In this document: positions 7,786 to 16,035 of the stretch, in pieces
How positions within the stretch are numbered: the first letter of the stretch is position 1
Layout of the letters: every line of letters begins with the position of its first letter
Assembly: GCA_902564025.1 (NCBI GenBank)
Contig: CACEZK010000013.1
Span: 1 to 32,950 of the forward strand
From: an uncultured Pelagibacteraceae bacterium
GTDB taxonomy: Bacteria; Pseudomonadota; Alphaproteobacteria; Pelagibacterales; AG-422-B15
Reading direction: 5' to 3'
Length of the DNA stretch: 32,950 nt
Position numbers and translations under genes: made by a program
Notes under the pieces: generated by a model
Databases searched by the model: none
What the model was told of the DNA's origin: nothing
What the model saw: only the letters and a program-made list of their open reading frames with translations

Positions 7786-8709
7786 ATGAACAAAATAATA
7801 TTTGCAAATAATCCTCTAGATAGAATGTCAGGTTTTAGAAGCGATAAAGACTGGCAAAAAGCAAATTTATTAGATAATGAAACACGTTTTGTTGTTTTTC
7901 ACTCAGGGAAACCATTGATACACGTGAGTAGTGAACCTGGCTCAAATTCAACAATTTTTTTAGCTACATATGATCAAATAAAAAATTTTATTGAAGATGC
8001 TTATTTGCTTTTCCTGGGTAAATTAAAGAATAAAAGCTACTACACCATAGATTTATCAAAAAGTAACAATGACTTCGACAAAACTGCATTTCCTAACTGT
8101 AAATTTATTGATTTAAGATCGATAGCACAGAGTATTTCACCGGAAGACACAGGTATTCTTGCCCAGGCTAAGTCGATGGTCGAATGGAATTCATCCAATA
8201 TTTTTTGTACTAGATGTGAAAGTTCCCGACTTGAAACTGTTGATGCAGGTTGCAAAAAAATTTGCAAAAATTGTAATGCTGAATTATTTCCTCGTGTTGA
8301 CCCTGTCGTAATCATGCTTCCTGTTTTTAAAGACAAATGCTTACTCGGTCGCCAAAAAATATTTCCACCCAGAATGTTCTCTGCGCTGGCAGGTTTTTTA
8401 GAACCGGGTGAAACTATCGAAGATGCGGTTGTCAGAGAAGTTAAAGAAGAAGTGGGATTAAATGTTACAAGTGTTGAGTATAAATTTACTCAACCATGGC
8501 CATTTCCTTCTCAGTTAATGATTGCATGTTTCTGTCAAACAGATGGTGATACAACTGATTTAGATCAGGATGAAATTGAAGATGCAGTATGGTTATCTCG
8601 AGAAGACTTAAATCGTATATTTGTTGGTAAAAGCCCTGACAGAATATGGATACCTCCTGCAATGGCTGTGGCTCACCAATTAATTGTTGCTTGGATGCAC
8701 AATAAGTAA
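7786..8709 (+). CDS. nudC: NAD(H) pyrophosphatase / RNA deNADding Nudix hydrolase
   Basis: 307 residues. Hydrolyses NADH to NMNH and AMP, and in well-studied relatives removes NAD caps from RNA 5' ends. A zinc ribbon uses Cys141, Cys144, Cys160 and Cys163. The full Nudix box at residues 203-225 begins GFLEPGE and carries RE and EEVGL at the expected spacing. QPWPFPSQLM (about 237-246) is the motif that separates NudC from other Nudix enzymes. The N-terminal domain (1-130) is variable, as usual. It is divergent from the ffs-dnaX block, and its stop lies one base from the pheA stop. Confidence 0.93.
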   Translation: MNKIIFANNPLDRMSGFRSDKDWQKANLLDNETRFVVFHSGKPLIHVSSEPGSNSTIFLATYDQIKNFIEDAYLLFLGKLKNKSYYTIDLSKSNNDFDKTAFPNCKFIDLRSIAQSISPEDTGILAQAKSMVEWNSSNIFCTRCESSRLETVDAGCKKICKNCNAELFPRVDPVVIMLPVFKDKCLLGRQKIFPPRMFSALAGFLEPGETIEDAVVREVKEEVGLNVTSVEYKFTQPWPFPSQLMIACFCQTDGDTTDLDQDEIEDAVWLSREDLNRIFVGKSPDRIWIPPAMAVAHQLIVAWMHNK

Positions 8710-8710
8710 A

Positions 8711-9544
8711 CTAATTGTTTCTATATGAATGTTTTGGATAAACACCTAAGACTTTCAGTTTTTCAGTATAAAAGGATAGTTCTTCTAAAGCTCCTTTTAC
8801 CGATTGATCTTCAGCGTGGCCATCTAGATCAATATAGAATTGAGCTTTATTAAAATCACCATCGACAATGAAACTCTCTAATTTAGTTAGATTGACACCA
8901 TTAGTTGCAAAACCTCCGAGTGCCTTGTAAAGAGCTGAAGGAACACTCTTTACTTCAAATATGCAACTTGTCAGGTATGACAAGTTTTCGTTTCTTTCTT
9001 GTTGAAGTTCTTTTGACATTATTAAAAATCGAGTTGTATTATTTTTCATGTCTTGAATATTTGTATCTACTATATCTAATCCATAAGTATCTGCTGCAAG
9101 TGTTGAGGCAATCGCTGAATCTTCCATTGTTCCTTGCTCACTAATAAATTTGGCAGAACCTGCGGTGTCCGCCATTATGATGACATCTAAATTATATTTT
9201 TTTATCGCAGCATGACATTGTCCAATAGCCATAGAATGACTACGTACATTTTTAATTGTATCTAAGGAAGCGCCTGGTTTTACCATTAACTGATGATTGA
9301 TCTCTTGAAAGTGTTCTGAATATATTTTTAAATCGTATCCACCAAGTAAGTAGTGAATATCCGCTACCCTGCCCGCGACCGAGTTTTCAATTGGTATCAT
9401 GGCTAAATGACACTCTGATGCATTAACTTGCTCCATGGCAGACTCAAATGTTCTGCACGCAACAGGATTGTGATCAGGCGCAGCTTCAATGCACGCAAGA
9501 TGTGAATAAGCTCCGAGTTCACCCTGAAAAGCTATTTTTTTCAT
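8711..9544 (-). CDS. pheA: Prephenate dehydratase (monofunctional, with ACT domain)
   Basis: 277 residues. Converts prephenate to phenylpyruvate in phenylalanine synthesis. The catalytic part (1-180) carries PIENSVAGRV and the TTRF motif (170-173). The ACT domain (about 188-265) binds phenylalanine for feedback control; SALYKALGGFATNGVNLTKLES matches it. As in other Alphaproteobacteria the chorismate mutase domain is absent and the usual ESRP motif reads ESF. The start overlaps the kdsB stop by four bases, a common alphaproteobacterial pair. Confidence 0.95.
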   Translation of the reverse strand: MKKIAFQGELGAYSHLACIEAAPDHNPVACRTFESAMEQVNASECHLAMIPIENSVAGRVADIHYLLGGYDLKIYSEHFQEINHQLMVKPGASLDTIKNVRSHSMAIGQCHAAIKKYNLDVIIMADTAGSAKFISEQGTMEDSAIASTLAADTYGLDIVDTNIQDMKNNTTRFLIMSKELQQERNENLSYLTSCIFEVKSVPSALYKALGGFATNGVNLTKLESFIVDGDFNKAQFYIDLDGHAEDQSVKGALEELSFYTEKLKVLGVYPKHSYRNN

Positions 9545-10284
9545 TTGCTTAATATCTTTCTAATTTCTTCTAAGTCATCCGGAGTATCAACTCCGAGAGG
9601 TAAAAAGTCAATTAAACCAATTTTTATTTTCATATTGTTATCAAGTGCTCTTAATTGCTCTAATTTTTCATTTTTTTCTCGATCAGTTTGAGACAAAGTG
9701 ACAAATTTTTCTAGAGCATCTCTCTTAAAAGAGTAAATACCTATGTGATGAAAAAGGTTCTTAGAATCATAATCTCCTTGTTTTCTTACAAAATTCTCCG
9801 CATAAGATTCAGTTTCACTACCAGATAAATTACAGACTGCTTTTACAAATTGCTCTTTCTTTCGATCTTCCTCTCTTTCAAACTGGGTGACCAGTGTGCC
9901 TATTTCATTTTCTTCTGATGATAATAAATTTAAAACTTTCTCTAAAGCCATCGAGTTAATTGTAGGCAAGTCGCCTTGTAAATTAATGATGTAATGAATC
10001 ATTTTACCTGGATCAATTACTTTAAGCGCTTCATGCATGCGATCAGTACCTGTCTGATGATTTTCAGAAGTCATACATACATCACCCCCAAGACTTTCAA
10101 TACACTTGGCGATTTCATCACTGTCTGTAGCAACCACTACTCGACCCAAATCAGAAGCAATGGCTGACTCCCAAACATGTTGGATCATTGGTTTGCCAGC
10201 AATGTCGAGCAAAGGCTTATTTGGTAGCCTGCTCGCTTGTAATCTGACCGGGATGATTATCGCTGTGTTTTCTTGGCTTATCAT
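9541..10284 (-). CDS. kdsB: CMP-Kdo synthetase
   Basis: 247 residues. Activates Kdo (3-deoxy-manno-octulosonate) with CTP for lipid A-core synthesis, so the cell has a lipopolysaccharide outer membrane. Typical motifs are IIPVRLQASRLPNKPLLDIA near the N-terminus, VVVATDSDEIA, HQTGTDRMHEA and NLQGDLPTI. The QGDLP reading (most have QGDEP or QGDLP) is within family range. It is first in a two-gene unit with pheA and divergent from cycM. Confidence 0.95.
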   Translation of the reverse strand: MISQENTAIIIPVRLQASRLPNKPLLDIAGKPMIQHVWESAIASDLGRVVVATDSDEIAKCIESLGGDVCMTSENHQTGTDRMHEALKVIDPGKMIHYIINLQGDLPTINSMALEKVLNLLSSEENEIGTLVTQFEREEDRKKEQFVKAVCNLSGSETESYAENFVRKQGDYDSKNLFHHIGIYSFKRDALEKFVTLSQTDREKNEKLEQLRALDNNMKIKIGLIDFLPLGVDTPDDLEEIRKILSK

Positions 10285-10292
10285 AAATAAAT

Positions 10293-10313
10293 TATGCGAC
10301 TAGAAGACGCATA
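10293..10313. repeat. Inverted repeat between kdsB and cycM
   Basis: TATGCG (10293-10298) and CGCATA (10308-10313) form a six-base inverted repeat with a nine-base spacer, in the divergent promoter region. There is no T-tract on either side, so it is more like an operator than a terminator. Weak evidence. Confidence 0.3.
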
Positions 10314-10318
10314 AAAAC

Positions 10319-10348
10319 TTGATTAAATTGGGTTATTGTTTAAATAAT
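10319..10348 (+). promoter_or_regulatory. Candidate cycM promoter
   Basis: TTGATT (10319-10324), an 18-base spacer and AATAAT (10343-10348) lie 24 bases upstream of the cycM ATG. The -10 matches 5/6. Sequence match only. Confidence 0.35.
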
Positions 10349-10372
10349 TATCTAATTACGTCAAGAGACATC

Positions 10373-10927
10373 ATGGATTCATTCGAAATTAATAAAATTG
10401 TAGCCTGTGTATTAGTTGTGGCCCTTGTATTTATCGGTTTAGCAAACTTCAGTGAGATTTTATATCATGTTGAAAAACCTGAGGTAGCAGCCTATCAAGT
10501 TGAGGGCGCTGAAGATATGGTGGTGTCTCCATCAGCAGCAATGGCAGACGACGCTACTACTGCGGAACCTGAAATACCAATTCAGACTCTGCTTGCATCA
10601 GCAGATATAGAAAAAGGTGCAAAGGTCTTTAAGAAATGTTCACAGTGTCATGTTGTAGAAAAAGGTGGAGCAAATAAAATTGGGCCAGCGCTCTGGGATA
10701 TAGTAAATAAAGATATTGGTTCTAAAGAGGATTATAAATACTCAAATGCAATGGCGGCATACGGAGGCAACTGGACATATGAGCAACTTAACGGATATCT
10801 TTTAAATCCAAAAAAATATATTGAAGGTACAAAAATGTCTTTTGTGGGTCTAAAAAAAGAAAAAGATAGAGCCAACGTCATACTTTACCTTAGAAGCTTC
10901 AGCGATAATCCTGCACCAATTGAATAA
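10373..10927 (+). CDS. cycM: Membrane-anchored cytochrome c (CycM type)
   Basis: 184 residues from ATG 10373. An upstream in-frame TTG at 10319 is unlikely because MDSFEINKI is the conserved N-terminus of the family. A single uncleaved membrane anchor (about 8-30) is followed by an acidic, Ala/Pro-rich linker and a class I cytochrome c domain with heme site Cys89-Cys92-His93 and axial Met155 in GTKMSF. CycM-type cytochromes carry electrons from the bc1 complex to cytochrome c oxidase at the periplasmic face. The position beside kdsB-pheA matches other Alphaproteobacteria. Confidence 0.93.
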   Translation: MDSFEINKIVACVLVVALVFIGLANFSEILYHVEKPEVAAYQVEGAEDMVVSPSAAMADDATTAEPEIPIQTLLASADIEKGAKVFKKCSQCHVVEKGGANKIGPALWDIVNKDIGSKEDYKYSNAMAAYGGNWTYEQLNGYLLNPKKYIEGTKMSFVGLKKEKDRANVILYLRSFSDNPAPIE

Positions 10928-10952
10928 GTCCGAATAATCTGCAATATATTGA

Positions 10953-10982
10953 TTGACGTCAGTCGGCACTATTACCTATTCT
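10953..10982 (+). promoter_or_regulatory. Candidate promoter of the AmpG-like gene
   Basis: TTGACG (5/6) at 10953-10958, an 18-base spacer and TATTCT at 10977-10982. The ATG is at 10991, eight bases after the -10, so transcription would start at or next to the start codon (leaderless). TTGACG overlaps the palindrome TGACGTCA, a possible operator. Confidence 0.4.
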
Positions 10983-10990
10983 AATATTTA

Positions 10991-12322
10991 ATGACGAAAG
11001 AAAATGTAGGATTATCAATTTATTTTGATAATAGAATGCTGCGCATCTTGCTGCTTGGAGCAATTAGTGGTTTTCCTTGGGTGATAATTGGAAGTGCTCT
11101 TTCACTTTGGCTTAAAGATTATGAATTATCAAGAAGTACAATTGGATGGGCGGGTCTTATTTTTAGTGTATATGCAGTTAACTTTATTTGGGCTCCAGTT
11201 ATTGACCGTGTAAAAATTCCTTTCTTGACACAAAAAATTGGCCACAGGAAATCGTGGATCATTTCTTTACAGGCAACAATACTGGTATGTCTATTTATTT
11301 GGACAACTCTCAATCCTGTTACAAATTTAGAATTAATTATTTTACTTGGATTATTGATAGCTATTTCCTCGGCATCTCAAGATATAACAATTGATGCTTT
11401 AAGAATTGAGCAAATAGGTGAGAATGAAAAAGCATCAATGGCAGCTGGCGCATCAATAGCTGTGGTTGGTTGGTGGACGGGTTATAAAATAGGTGGAATG
11501 CTCACACTTTTTGTTGCTGATTATTTTGAACAGCAAGGCTTAGCTAATTATTGGCAATTAACTTTTCTGTTCATTTGCTTAATCATTTTTCTTTTTAATA
11601 TTGGACTTTTATTTATTCCAGAAGATCTATCGAATAAAAGGCAAATTGCTCAAAAAAGTGATCAAGATCGTTTAAAGTTAAATAAATTTTCAGCCTGGTT
11701 TGTAAGTACTATCGTAAGTCCACTAATTAGTTTCTTCAAAAAAAATGGGTTAACCATCAGTCTGTTGATTATCGGGTTCATATTTTTATTTAAAATTGGT
11801 GAAGCATTTTTGGGACGTATGTCCATAATATTTTACGACGAAATGGGATTTTCAAAATCTGATATTGCAATTTACTCAAAAGGACTTGGATGGATAACAA
11901 CAATTGTATTTACATTATTGGGTGGTTGGTTTTCTATAAAATCAGGTGTTGTTAGAGCGCTATTCATTTCAGGAATTGCAATGGCGATTACAAACATAAT
12001 GTTTAGTATAATGGCATGGTCTGAGAAATCAGTTTTACTCTTTGCTGCCGCAGTATTACTTGATGATTTGGCTGCAGCTTTTGCAACTGTTGCTTTTGTT
12101 ACCTTTATTTCGCTACTTGTTGACCGAACGTATACCGCAACTCAATATGCCCTTTTGGCATCGCTTGGAACAGCTGGAAGAACACTAATGGCATCATCTT
12201 CAGGATCATTAGTCGACTGGTTGCAGGGAGATTGGGGTATTTTCTTTATAATTACCGCTGTCATGGTAATTCCTTCATTGATTTTGCTTTGGTTTATTAG
12301 AAATAAATTTTCATTCAATTAA
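10991..12322 (+). CDS. AmpG-like MFS permease
   Basis: 443 residues with about 12 membrane helices, of the PAT/AmpG branch of the major facilitator superfamily. Markers include LLLGAISGFPWVIIGSALSL near the N-terminus, a loop GHRKSWI, and SASQDITIDALRIE in the first half, as in AmpG (which imports GlcNAc-anhydroMurNAc peptides for cell-wall recycling). The cargo cannot be proven here, and related proteins carry acetyl-CoA or other solutes. The convergent neighbour is a cell-wall hydrolase (NlpC/P60), which fits a link to peptidoglycan but may be chance. Confidence 0.8.
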   Translation: MTKENVGLSIYFDNRMLRILLLGAISGFPWVIIGSALSLWLKDYELSRSTIGWAGLIFSVYAVNFIWAPVIDRVKIPFLTQKIGHRKSWIISLQATILVCLFIWTTLNPVTNLELIILLGLLIAISSASQDITIDALRIEQIGENEKASMAAGASIAVVGWWTGYKIGGMLTLFVADYFEQQGLANYWQLTFLFICLIIFLFNIGLLFIPEDLSNKRQIAQKSDQDRLKLNKFSAWFVSTIVSPLISFFKKNGLTISLLIIGFIFLFKIGEAFLGRMSIIFYDEMGFSKSDIAIYSKGLGWITTIVFTLLGGWFSIKSGVVRALFISGIAMAITNIMFSIMAWSEKSVLLFAAAVLLDDLAAAFATVAFVTFISLLVDRTYTATQYALLASLGTAGRTLMASSSGSLVDWLQGDWGIFFIITAVMVIPSLILLWFIRNKFSFN

Positions 12323-12323
12323 T

Positions 12324-13154
12324 TCATAACCTTCCAATCTTTTTAATCTTACCATTTGATTTTAATATTCTTTTCTTCGCTGTACCTAATGGCTCAATCG
12401 CAGTTTTCATATGAAAAGCATTTGCATGAATGATATTCAAATTATCAATCATCATTGCAACATGCCCTTTCCAAAATACTAGATCCCCTGCTTTGAGATC
12501 TTTTTCATACTTAACTTCATTCGTAACAAATATCTCTTGCATATCTGTATCCCTTGGAAAAGGCCTATTATTAATCTGATGGAGATTTTGGATTAACCCT
12601 GAACAATCTATGCCCATTGAGTCTCTTCCACCCCATAGATAAGGGGTATCTAAGTATTGTTTTGATAAATCTATATGATTGAATTTGCTACTTTTAACCT
12701 TTACAAGATCTAGACTTGGACACCAACCCAAATTTTTAATAAGCGAATATTTTCCCTTAATTTTAATTACCTCAACCAATGAGTTAAAACTCAAGTAACC
12801 TTTTGTGGCACTTTTTATATCTGGTTTAGTGTAAATAACTGTTCTTAAGGAGATTACTTTTGAATTAGGTTTATAAGTTTTTCTCGTTAGATTAATAGAA
12901 GGAGTATATCCAACATAATTATCTCTTCGAGACTGAATCCAAGACCACCCATTTTTAGTTTCAAAGACATCGCATTCTTCACCATACAATAGTTGAGTAC
13001 TTAATTTTGAATCTTTATTTGAATAAAGTGGAGAAAATGTGCTCTTAACTGTAGCCAGCTTCGCGTTCACATATTTTTTTCTTTTTACAATAGCTTTATA
13101 TGCAGCTGAAGCTAAATCTCTTCTAATTGGGGTAATTCTTGAATCAAATATCAC
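12324..13154 (-). CDS. NlpC/P60 family peptidoglycan endopeptidase with SH3 domains
   Basis: 276 residues. Two bacterial SH3-like domains (about 30-95 and 100-155) precede an NlpC/P60 cysteine peptidase. Catalytic Cys184 lies in GIDCSGL, His231 in KGHVAMM and the third polar position is His243 in IIHANAFH. The family cuts the D-Glu-diamino acid bond in stem peptides. There is no signal peptide, as in other alphaproteobacterial members, so it may recycle peptides in the cytoplasm. The start is GTG at 13154 with a weak ribosome site, supported by SRITPIRRDLA, which matches the family N-terminus. It is last in a minus-strand block, nine bases after the 106-residue gene. Confidence 0.9.
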   Translation of the reverse strand: MIFDSRITPIRRDLASAAYKAIVKRKKYVNAKLATVKSTFSPLYSNKDSKLSTQLLYGEECDVFETKNGWSWIQSRRDNYVGYTPSINLTRKTYKPNSKVISLRTVIYTKPDIKSATKGYLSFNSLVEVIKIKGKYSLIKNLGWCPSLDLVKVKSSKFNHIDLSKQYLDTPYLWGGRDSMGIDCSGLIQNLHQINNRPFPRDTDMQEIFVTNEVKYEKDLKAGDLVFWKGHVAMMIDNLNIIHANAFHMKTAIEPLGTAKKRILKSNGKIKKIGRL

Positions 13155-13163
13155 TTCGAAAAA

Positions 13164-13484
13164 TTAAAGGGCAAGACCGAGATAGAGAAAAACAATTATT
13201 AAAATACCAATACCACCAAAGATCATGGTCGCCCTAATCGTGACATCTAACTCCCTAGCTGCAAATAGGTGATAGATTAATGAGCCGATTAAAGGAATGA
13301 ACATGACAATAAACGTCCAAATTACTTTTCCAGTCGTGCCTCTGTATTTTGAAAGAAATAAATCAAATAATGCAGTAGAAGTCCATGTTGCATATAAAAA
13401 TATGGGGAGATAGTAGCCATAAAAGTTAAAAAATAATGATAAAAACGGTACATCATTTAATGGAAAAAAAGTAACACCTGGCAT
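13164..13484 (-). CDS. Small membrane protein, PLDc_N-like
   Basis: 106 residues with about three membrane helices. The stretch TALFDLFLSKYRGTTGK followed by FIPLIGSLIYHLF resembles the PLDc_N membrane domain (a D-x-x-x then P-x-x-G-x-x-x-Y pattern) found at the start of cardiolipin synthases and in many stand-alone small proteins. No catalytic domain is attached. It lies between a lipoprotein and an NlpC/P60 gene in the same direction, so it is probably an envelope protein. Function unknown. Confidence 0.7.
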   Translation of the reverse strand: MPGVTFFPLNDVPFLSLFFNFYGYYLPIFLYATWTSTALFDLFLSKYRGTTGKVIWTFIVMFIPLIGSLIYHLFAARELDVTIRATMIFGGIGILIIVFLYLGLAL

Positions 13485-13521
13485 CTAAAATCTCCTATAA
13501 ATAGGTTAAACAATTAAACTA

Positions 13522-15180
13522 TTAGTTCAAATAGTTTCTTGCTTCTTCAGGTAATTCAATATCATTCAGTACATCCTCGAATTGTTGAAAAACCTCGACA
13601 GCTGGCTTTACAGACTTTCTGATCATATAGGTAGGTAAATTTTTCTTATCATATCCTTGATTTAACAACTTTTCCATAATTGGCATATTTGGTTGATTTT
13701 CAGGTTTAGGAAAAGATCTCCAGTCACCTTGTTGATATCCACCGTCACTCGCATGAATAATTCTTGCAAGCGATGACCACATACCTGAGAGATCTGAACT
13801 AAGTGGAATGTACCCTGCATCACAATTATTTAAAGACTGCAAACCTGGTGGTATAGAAGTATTAAAATAGTTTCCTTTAAAACAGTTACCAAGATTGGAT
13901 ACACCGCTAATTGCCATGTCTGCCCTATTAGATGATAGAATTAGATTATCTTCAACTCTGTTTCCATGGGCAGGCCAATAATTCACATCAGCTGCCGCGG
14001 TAAGAATGACACCATATAAATCATGGTTAGCAATCACATTATTTTTGATTATGTTATTATTGCCACCAGCAATAATAACGCCGTTGCCAAAAGATAAATA
14101 AGTTGATTTTGTAGCAGGAGCATCATTGTTGTTATTATTTTCTATTAAATTTCCAATAATGAATGTCTCTCTTTCAGGAGGTAGTAATTCAGAGTCTAAT
14201 GTGTTAGGAGCTAGCCCCCCTTTATTATTTCTAAATACTGAACTAATAATGTAGAGAGAACCTCCAGAATTAGTTCCAGAATAACCAAGACCATTATTTT
14301 CTGAAATAACATTATTTACAATTGCATCACACGGATAGCATTGCCCAATATAAAAACCTGCATCAGGGGATCCTGATGCATACGAATGTTCTAATACACC
14401 ATCAACTGCATCAAATGCATAAACACCATAGTCACCATTATTATAAGCTGTTAAATATGACCCTCTGTAACCCTTTACTGTTGCCCAATAAAAACCATTA
14501 AGCAATGCATTACGTGCGGTTATATTTTCAATTACTACACCATCTACTCCTGCAACAAGAACGCCATTACCTCTTTCAAATTCACCGTCGATAATTGTAT
14601 TATTTCTATCCCAGCCACGAATTGTTATTGAAGGAACATTGACAACAACTTCTTCATAGTAAATTCCGGGTTTAATAAGAACCAAGTCCCCAGGATTTGA
14701 TGCATTAACAGCATCTTGAATTGTCTCATAATCATCAGGCACATTTCTCACTGATCCGGAGAAAGATGGAACTACGTCCATTTTTGAAAAGTTTGTATAA
14801 TCCTCATAATTTATATCGCCAACGACGACAGACCCAACCATTCCCCACTCACCATCAGGTGATGCATGAAAAGAGCAAAGATATTTATATAATCCCTCAG
14901 CTTCATAAGTAATATCTAAGTAATCACCTTTAGGAATCTCTTCGTATGAGCCCCAGGTTTCGTCAACGGCAATTACATTATGTGGATTATTGCCCCAGTT
15001 ATTGAATCTAACCTTCCCTCCTTCATTTATTCTTACTACTGGTGGAGAGTATGAGTTATCAATTACTCGCACTCCAGTAAATGCAGCTGATTGATTTGGA
15101 TCATTATCGCAAGAAGTAAAAAAAATCAGAGATGATAAGAAGAAGATTATGACAATAAAACTTTTTTTTGCAGCTATCAT
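13522..15180 (-). CDS. Lipoprotein with cupredoxin domain and right-handed beta-helix
   Basis: 552 residues. A lipoprotein signal with lipobox FFTSC (Cys24) points to a lipid-anchored periplasmic or surface protein. Residues 35-122 form a plastocyanin-like cupredoxin domain with a complete type I copper set: His67 in NPHNV, Cys102, His105 and Met114. The C-x2-H spacing is like amicyanin or pseudoazurin, but Met is nine residues after His rather than three to five. From about 145 to 450 there are parallel beta-helix repeats (many N-x-x-x-x-N and GV-I stretches), like NosD and pectate lyase folds. It may be an electron-carrying or copper-binding cap on a polysaccharide-binding helix; the substrate is unknown. 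The ATG is two bases after the stop of the 72-residue gene. Confidence 0.85.
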   Translation of the reverse strand: MIAAKKSFIVIIFFLSSLIFFTSCDNDPNQSAAFTGVRVIDNSYSPPVVRINEGGKVRFNNWGNNPHNVIAVDETWGSYEEIPKGDYLDITYEAEGLYKYLCSFHASPDGEWGMVGSVVVGDINYEDYTNFSKMDVVPSFSGSVRNVPDDYETIQDAVNASNPGDLVLIKPGIYYEEVVVNVPSITIRGWDRNNTIIDGEFERGNGVLVAGVDGVVIENITARNALLNGFYWATVKGYRGSYLTAYNNGDYGVYAFDAVDGVLEHSYASGSPDAGFYIGQCYPCDAIVNNVISENNGLGYSGTNSGGSLYIISSVFRNNKGGLAPNTLDSELLPPERETFIIGNLIENNNNNDAPATKSTYLSFGNGVIIAGGNNNIIKNNVIANHDLYGVILTAAADVNYWPAHGNRVEDNLILSSNRADMAISGVSNLGNCFKGNYFNTSIPPGLQSLNNCDAGYIPLSSDLSGMWSSLARIIHASDGGYQQGDWRSFPKPENQPNMPIMEKLLNQGYDKKNLPTYMIRKSVKPAVEVFQQFEDVLNDIELPEEARNYLN

Positions 15181-15182
15181 TT

Positions 15183-15401
15183 TTAAAAACCAACTAACAA
15201 TCTTCTTGCAAGGCCAATGATAGGTGCAAGAAAACCTAAATTACCTCTAGTTAGCATAAAGATAACAGCAATTATGATTGCAGCAAAAATAATAATCTTT
15301 ATAACACGGGATAATTTGCCAGGCTCAGTGTTAACTAAGGCTCTGATTATAAAGTATAGAGTAGCTGCCCCGAGAACAAAAAAAACTAAAATTTTAATCA
15401 T
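15183..15401 (-). CDS. Small membrane protein, similar to N-terminus of membrane DnaJ proteins
   Basis: 72 residues with two or three hydrophobic segments (about 3-20, 33-50, 54-70) joined by a basic loop (PGKLSRVIK). The pattern, including RGNLGF before the last segment, resembles the membrane part of alphaproteobacterial DnaJ-like (TIM14-type) proteins, but no J domain (HPD) follows: the stop comes two bases before the lipoprotein ATG. It may be a truncated relative or an independent small protein. Translational coupling to the lipoprotein gene is likely. Function unknown. Confidence 0.65.
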   Translation of the reverse strand: MIKILVFFVLGAATLYFIIRALVNTEPGKLSRVIKIIIFAAIIIAVIFMLTRGNLGFLAPIIGLARRLLVGF

Positions 15402-15452
15402 GACAAATTTTCCAATAAAAGATTAATTTGACTGGGAAAATAAATCAACTGG

Positions 15453-15992
15453 TTAAAGATTATTCTCTAGCTCATATTTCTTTATTGCTTCAGCTAACTC
15501 GATTTTTTCTGAACAATTGAAGATACAGATATCTGTTAATATTGCTAGGTTTTCAAGGGCCATATCGTATCGATCTGTTTGTAAATAAAGCTCACCTTGA
15601 TAGGCCAATATATCGTCATGTCGAGGTTCGATTTCTAAACCAATATTATAATATAGTTCTGCGTCATCAAATTTGCCCAGTTTGCGACTTGCAAAGCCAA
15701 TTAGATTCCAACCATTTGCATTTTGAGGATTTTCATAGACATAAATTTCTAAGTCTTTGAGCGCACCTTGATAATTCTCATTCTTTTCGATTTCAAACAG
15801 AATTCGTTTTAACTCCTTATCATAGCCTGTACTTCCCGAGTAACTTCCTCCTCCACTATCAGAACTACCTCCTGAGCTGCCTCCTGAGCTGCCTCCAGAA
15901 CTACCTCCTGAGCTGCCTCCACCGTCATTTTTGGCTGAAGCAGAAAAAGCCAAGCTGATACTGATAAGAATGATAAAGATTATATTTTTCAT
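15453..15992 (-). CDS. Secreted TPR protein with Gly/Ser linker
   Basis: 179 residues from ATG 15992, chosen over an upstream start at 16088 because AGGA lies correctly before it and a clean signal peptide (about 1-20, SISLAFSASA) begins there. Residues 24-54 are a Gly/Ser linker encoded by 12-bp repeats. Two tetratricopeptide repeats follow (about 93-126 and 127-155), then a Cys156-Cys160 pair in DICIFNC that could form a disulfide. It is probably a periplasmic or surface protein-protein adaptor. It may be read with the downstream membrane and lipoprotein genes (51-base gap). Partner unknown. Confidence 0.85.
   Translation of the reverse strand: MKNIIFIILISISLAFSASAKNDGGGSSGGSSGGSSGGSSGGSSDSGGGSYSGSTGYDKELKRILFEIEKNENYQGALKDLEIYVYENPQNANGWNLIGFASRKLGKFDDAELYYNIGLEIEPRHDDILAYQGELYLQTDRYDMALENLAILTDICIFNCSEKIELAEAIKKYELENNL
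15861..15920. repeat. Five 12-bp tandem repeats (Gly/Ser linker)
   Basis: Exactly five 12-base units in order A B B A B, where A is AGAACTACCTCC and B is TGAGCTGCCTCC on the plus strand. Each encodes a four-residue GGSS-type unit of the TPR protein. Slippage would change linker length without breaking the frame. Confidence 0.9.
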
Positions 15993-16035
15993 ATTTTCCT
16001 GAAATAATTCTAATGTTATACATTTCAATAGAAAA

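Noticed and set aside
15861..15920. CRISPR-like array
   Set aside because: Units are contiguous 12-mers with no spacers and encode a Gly/Ser linker in frame.
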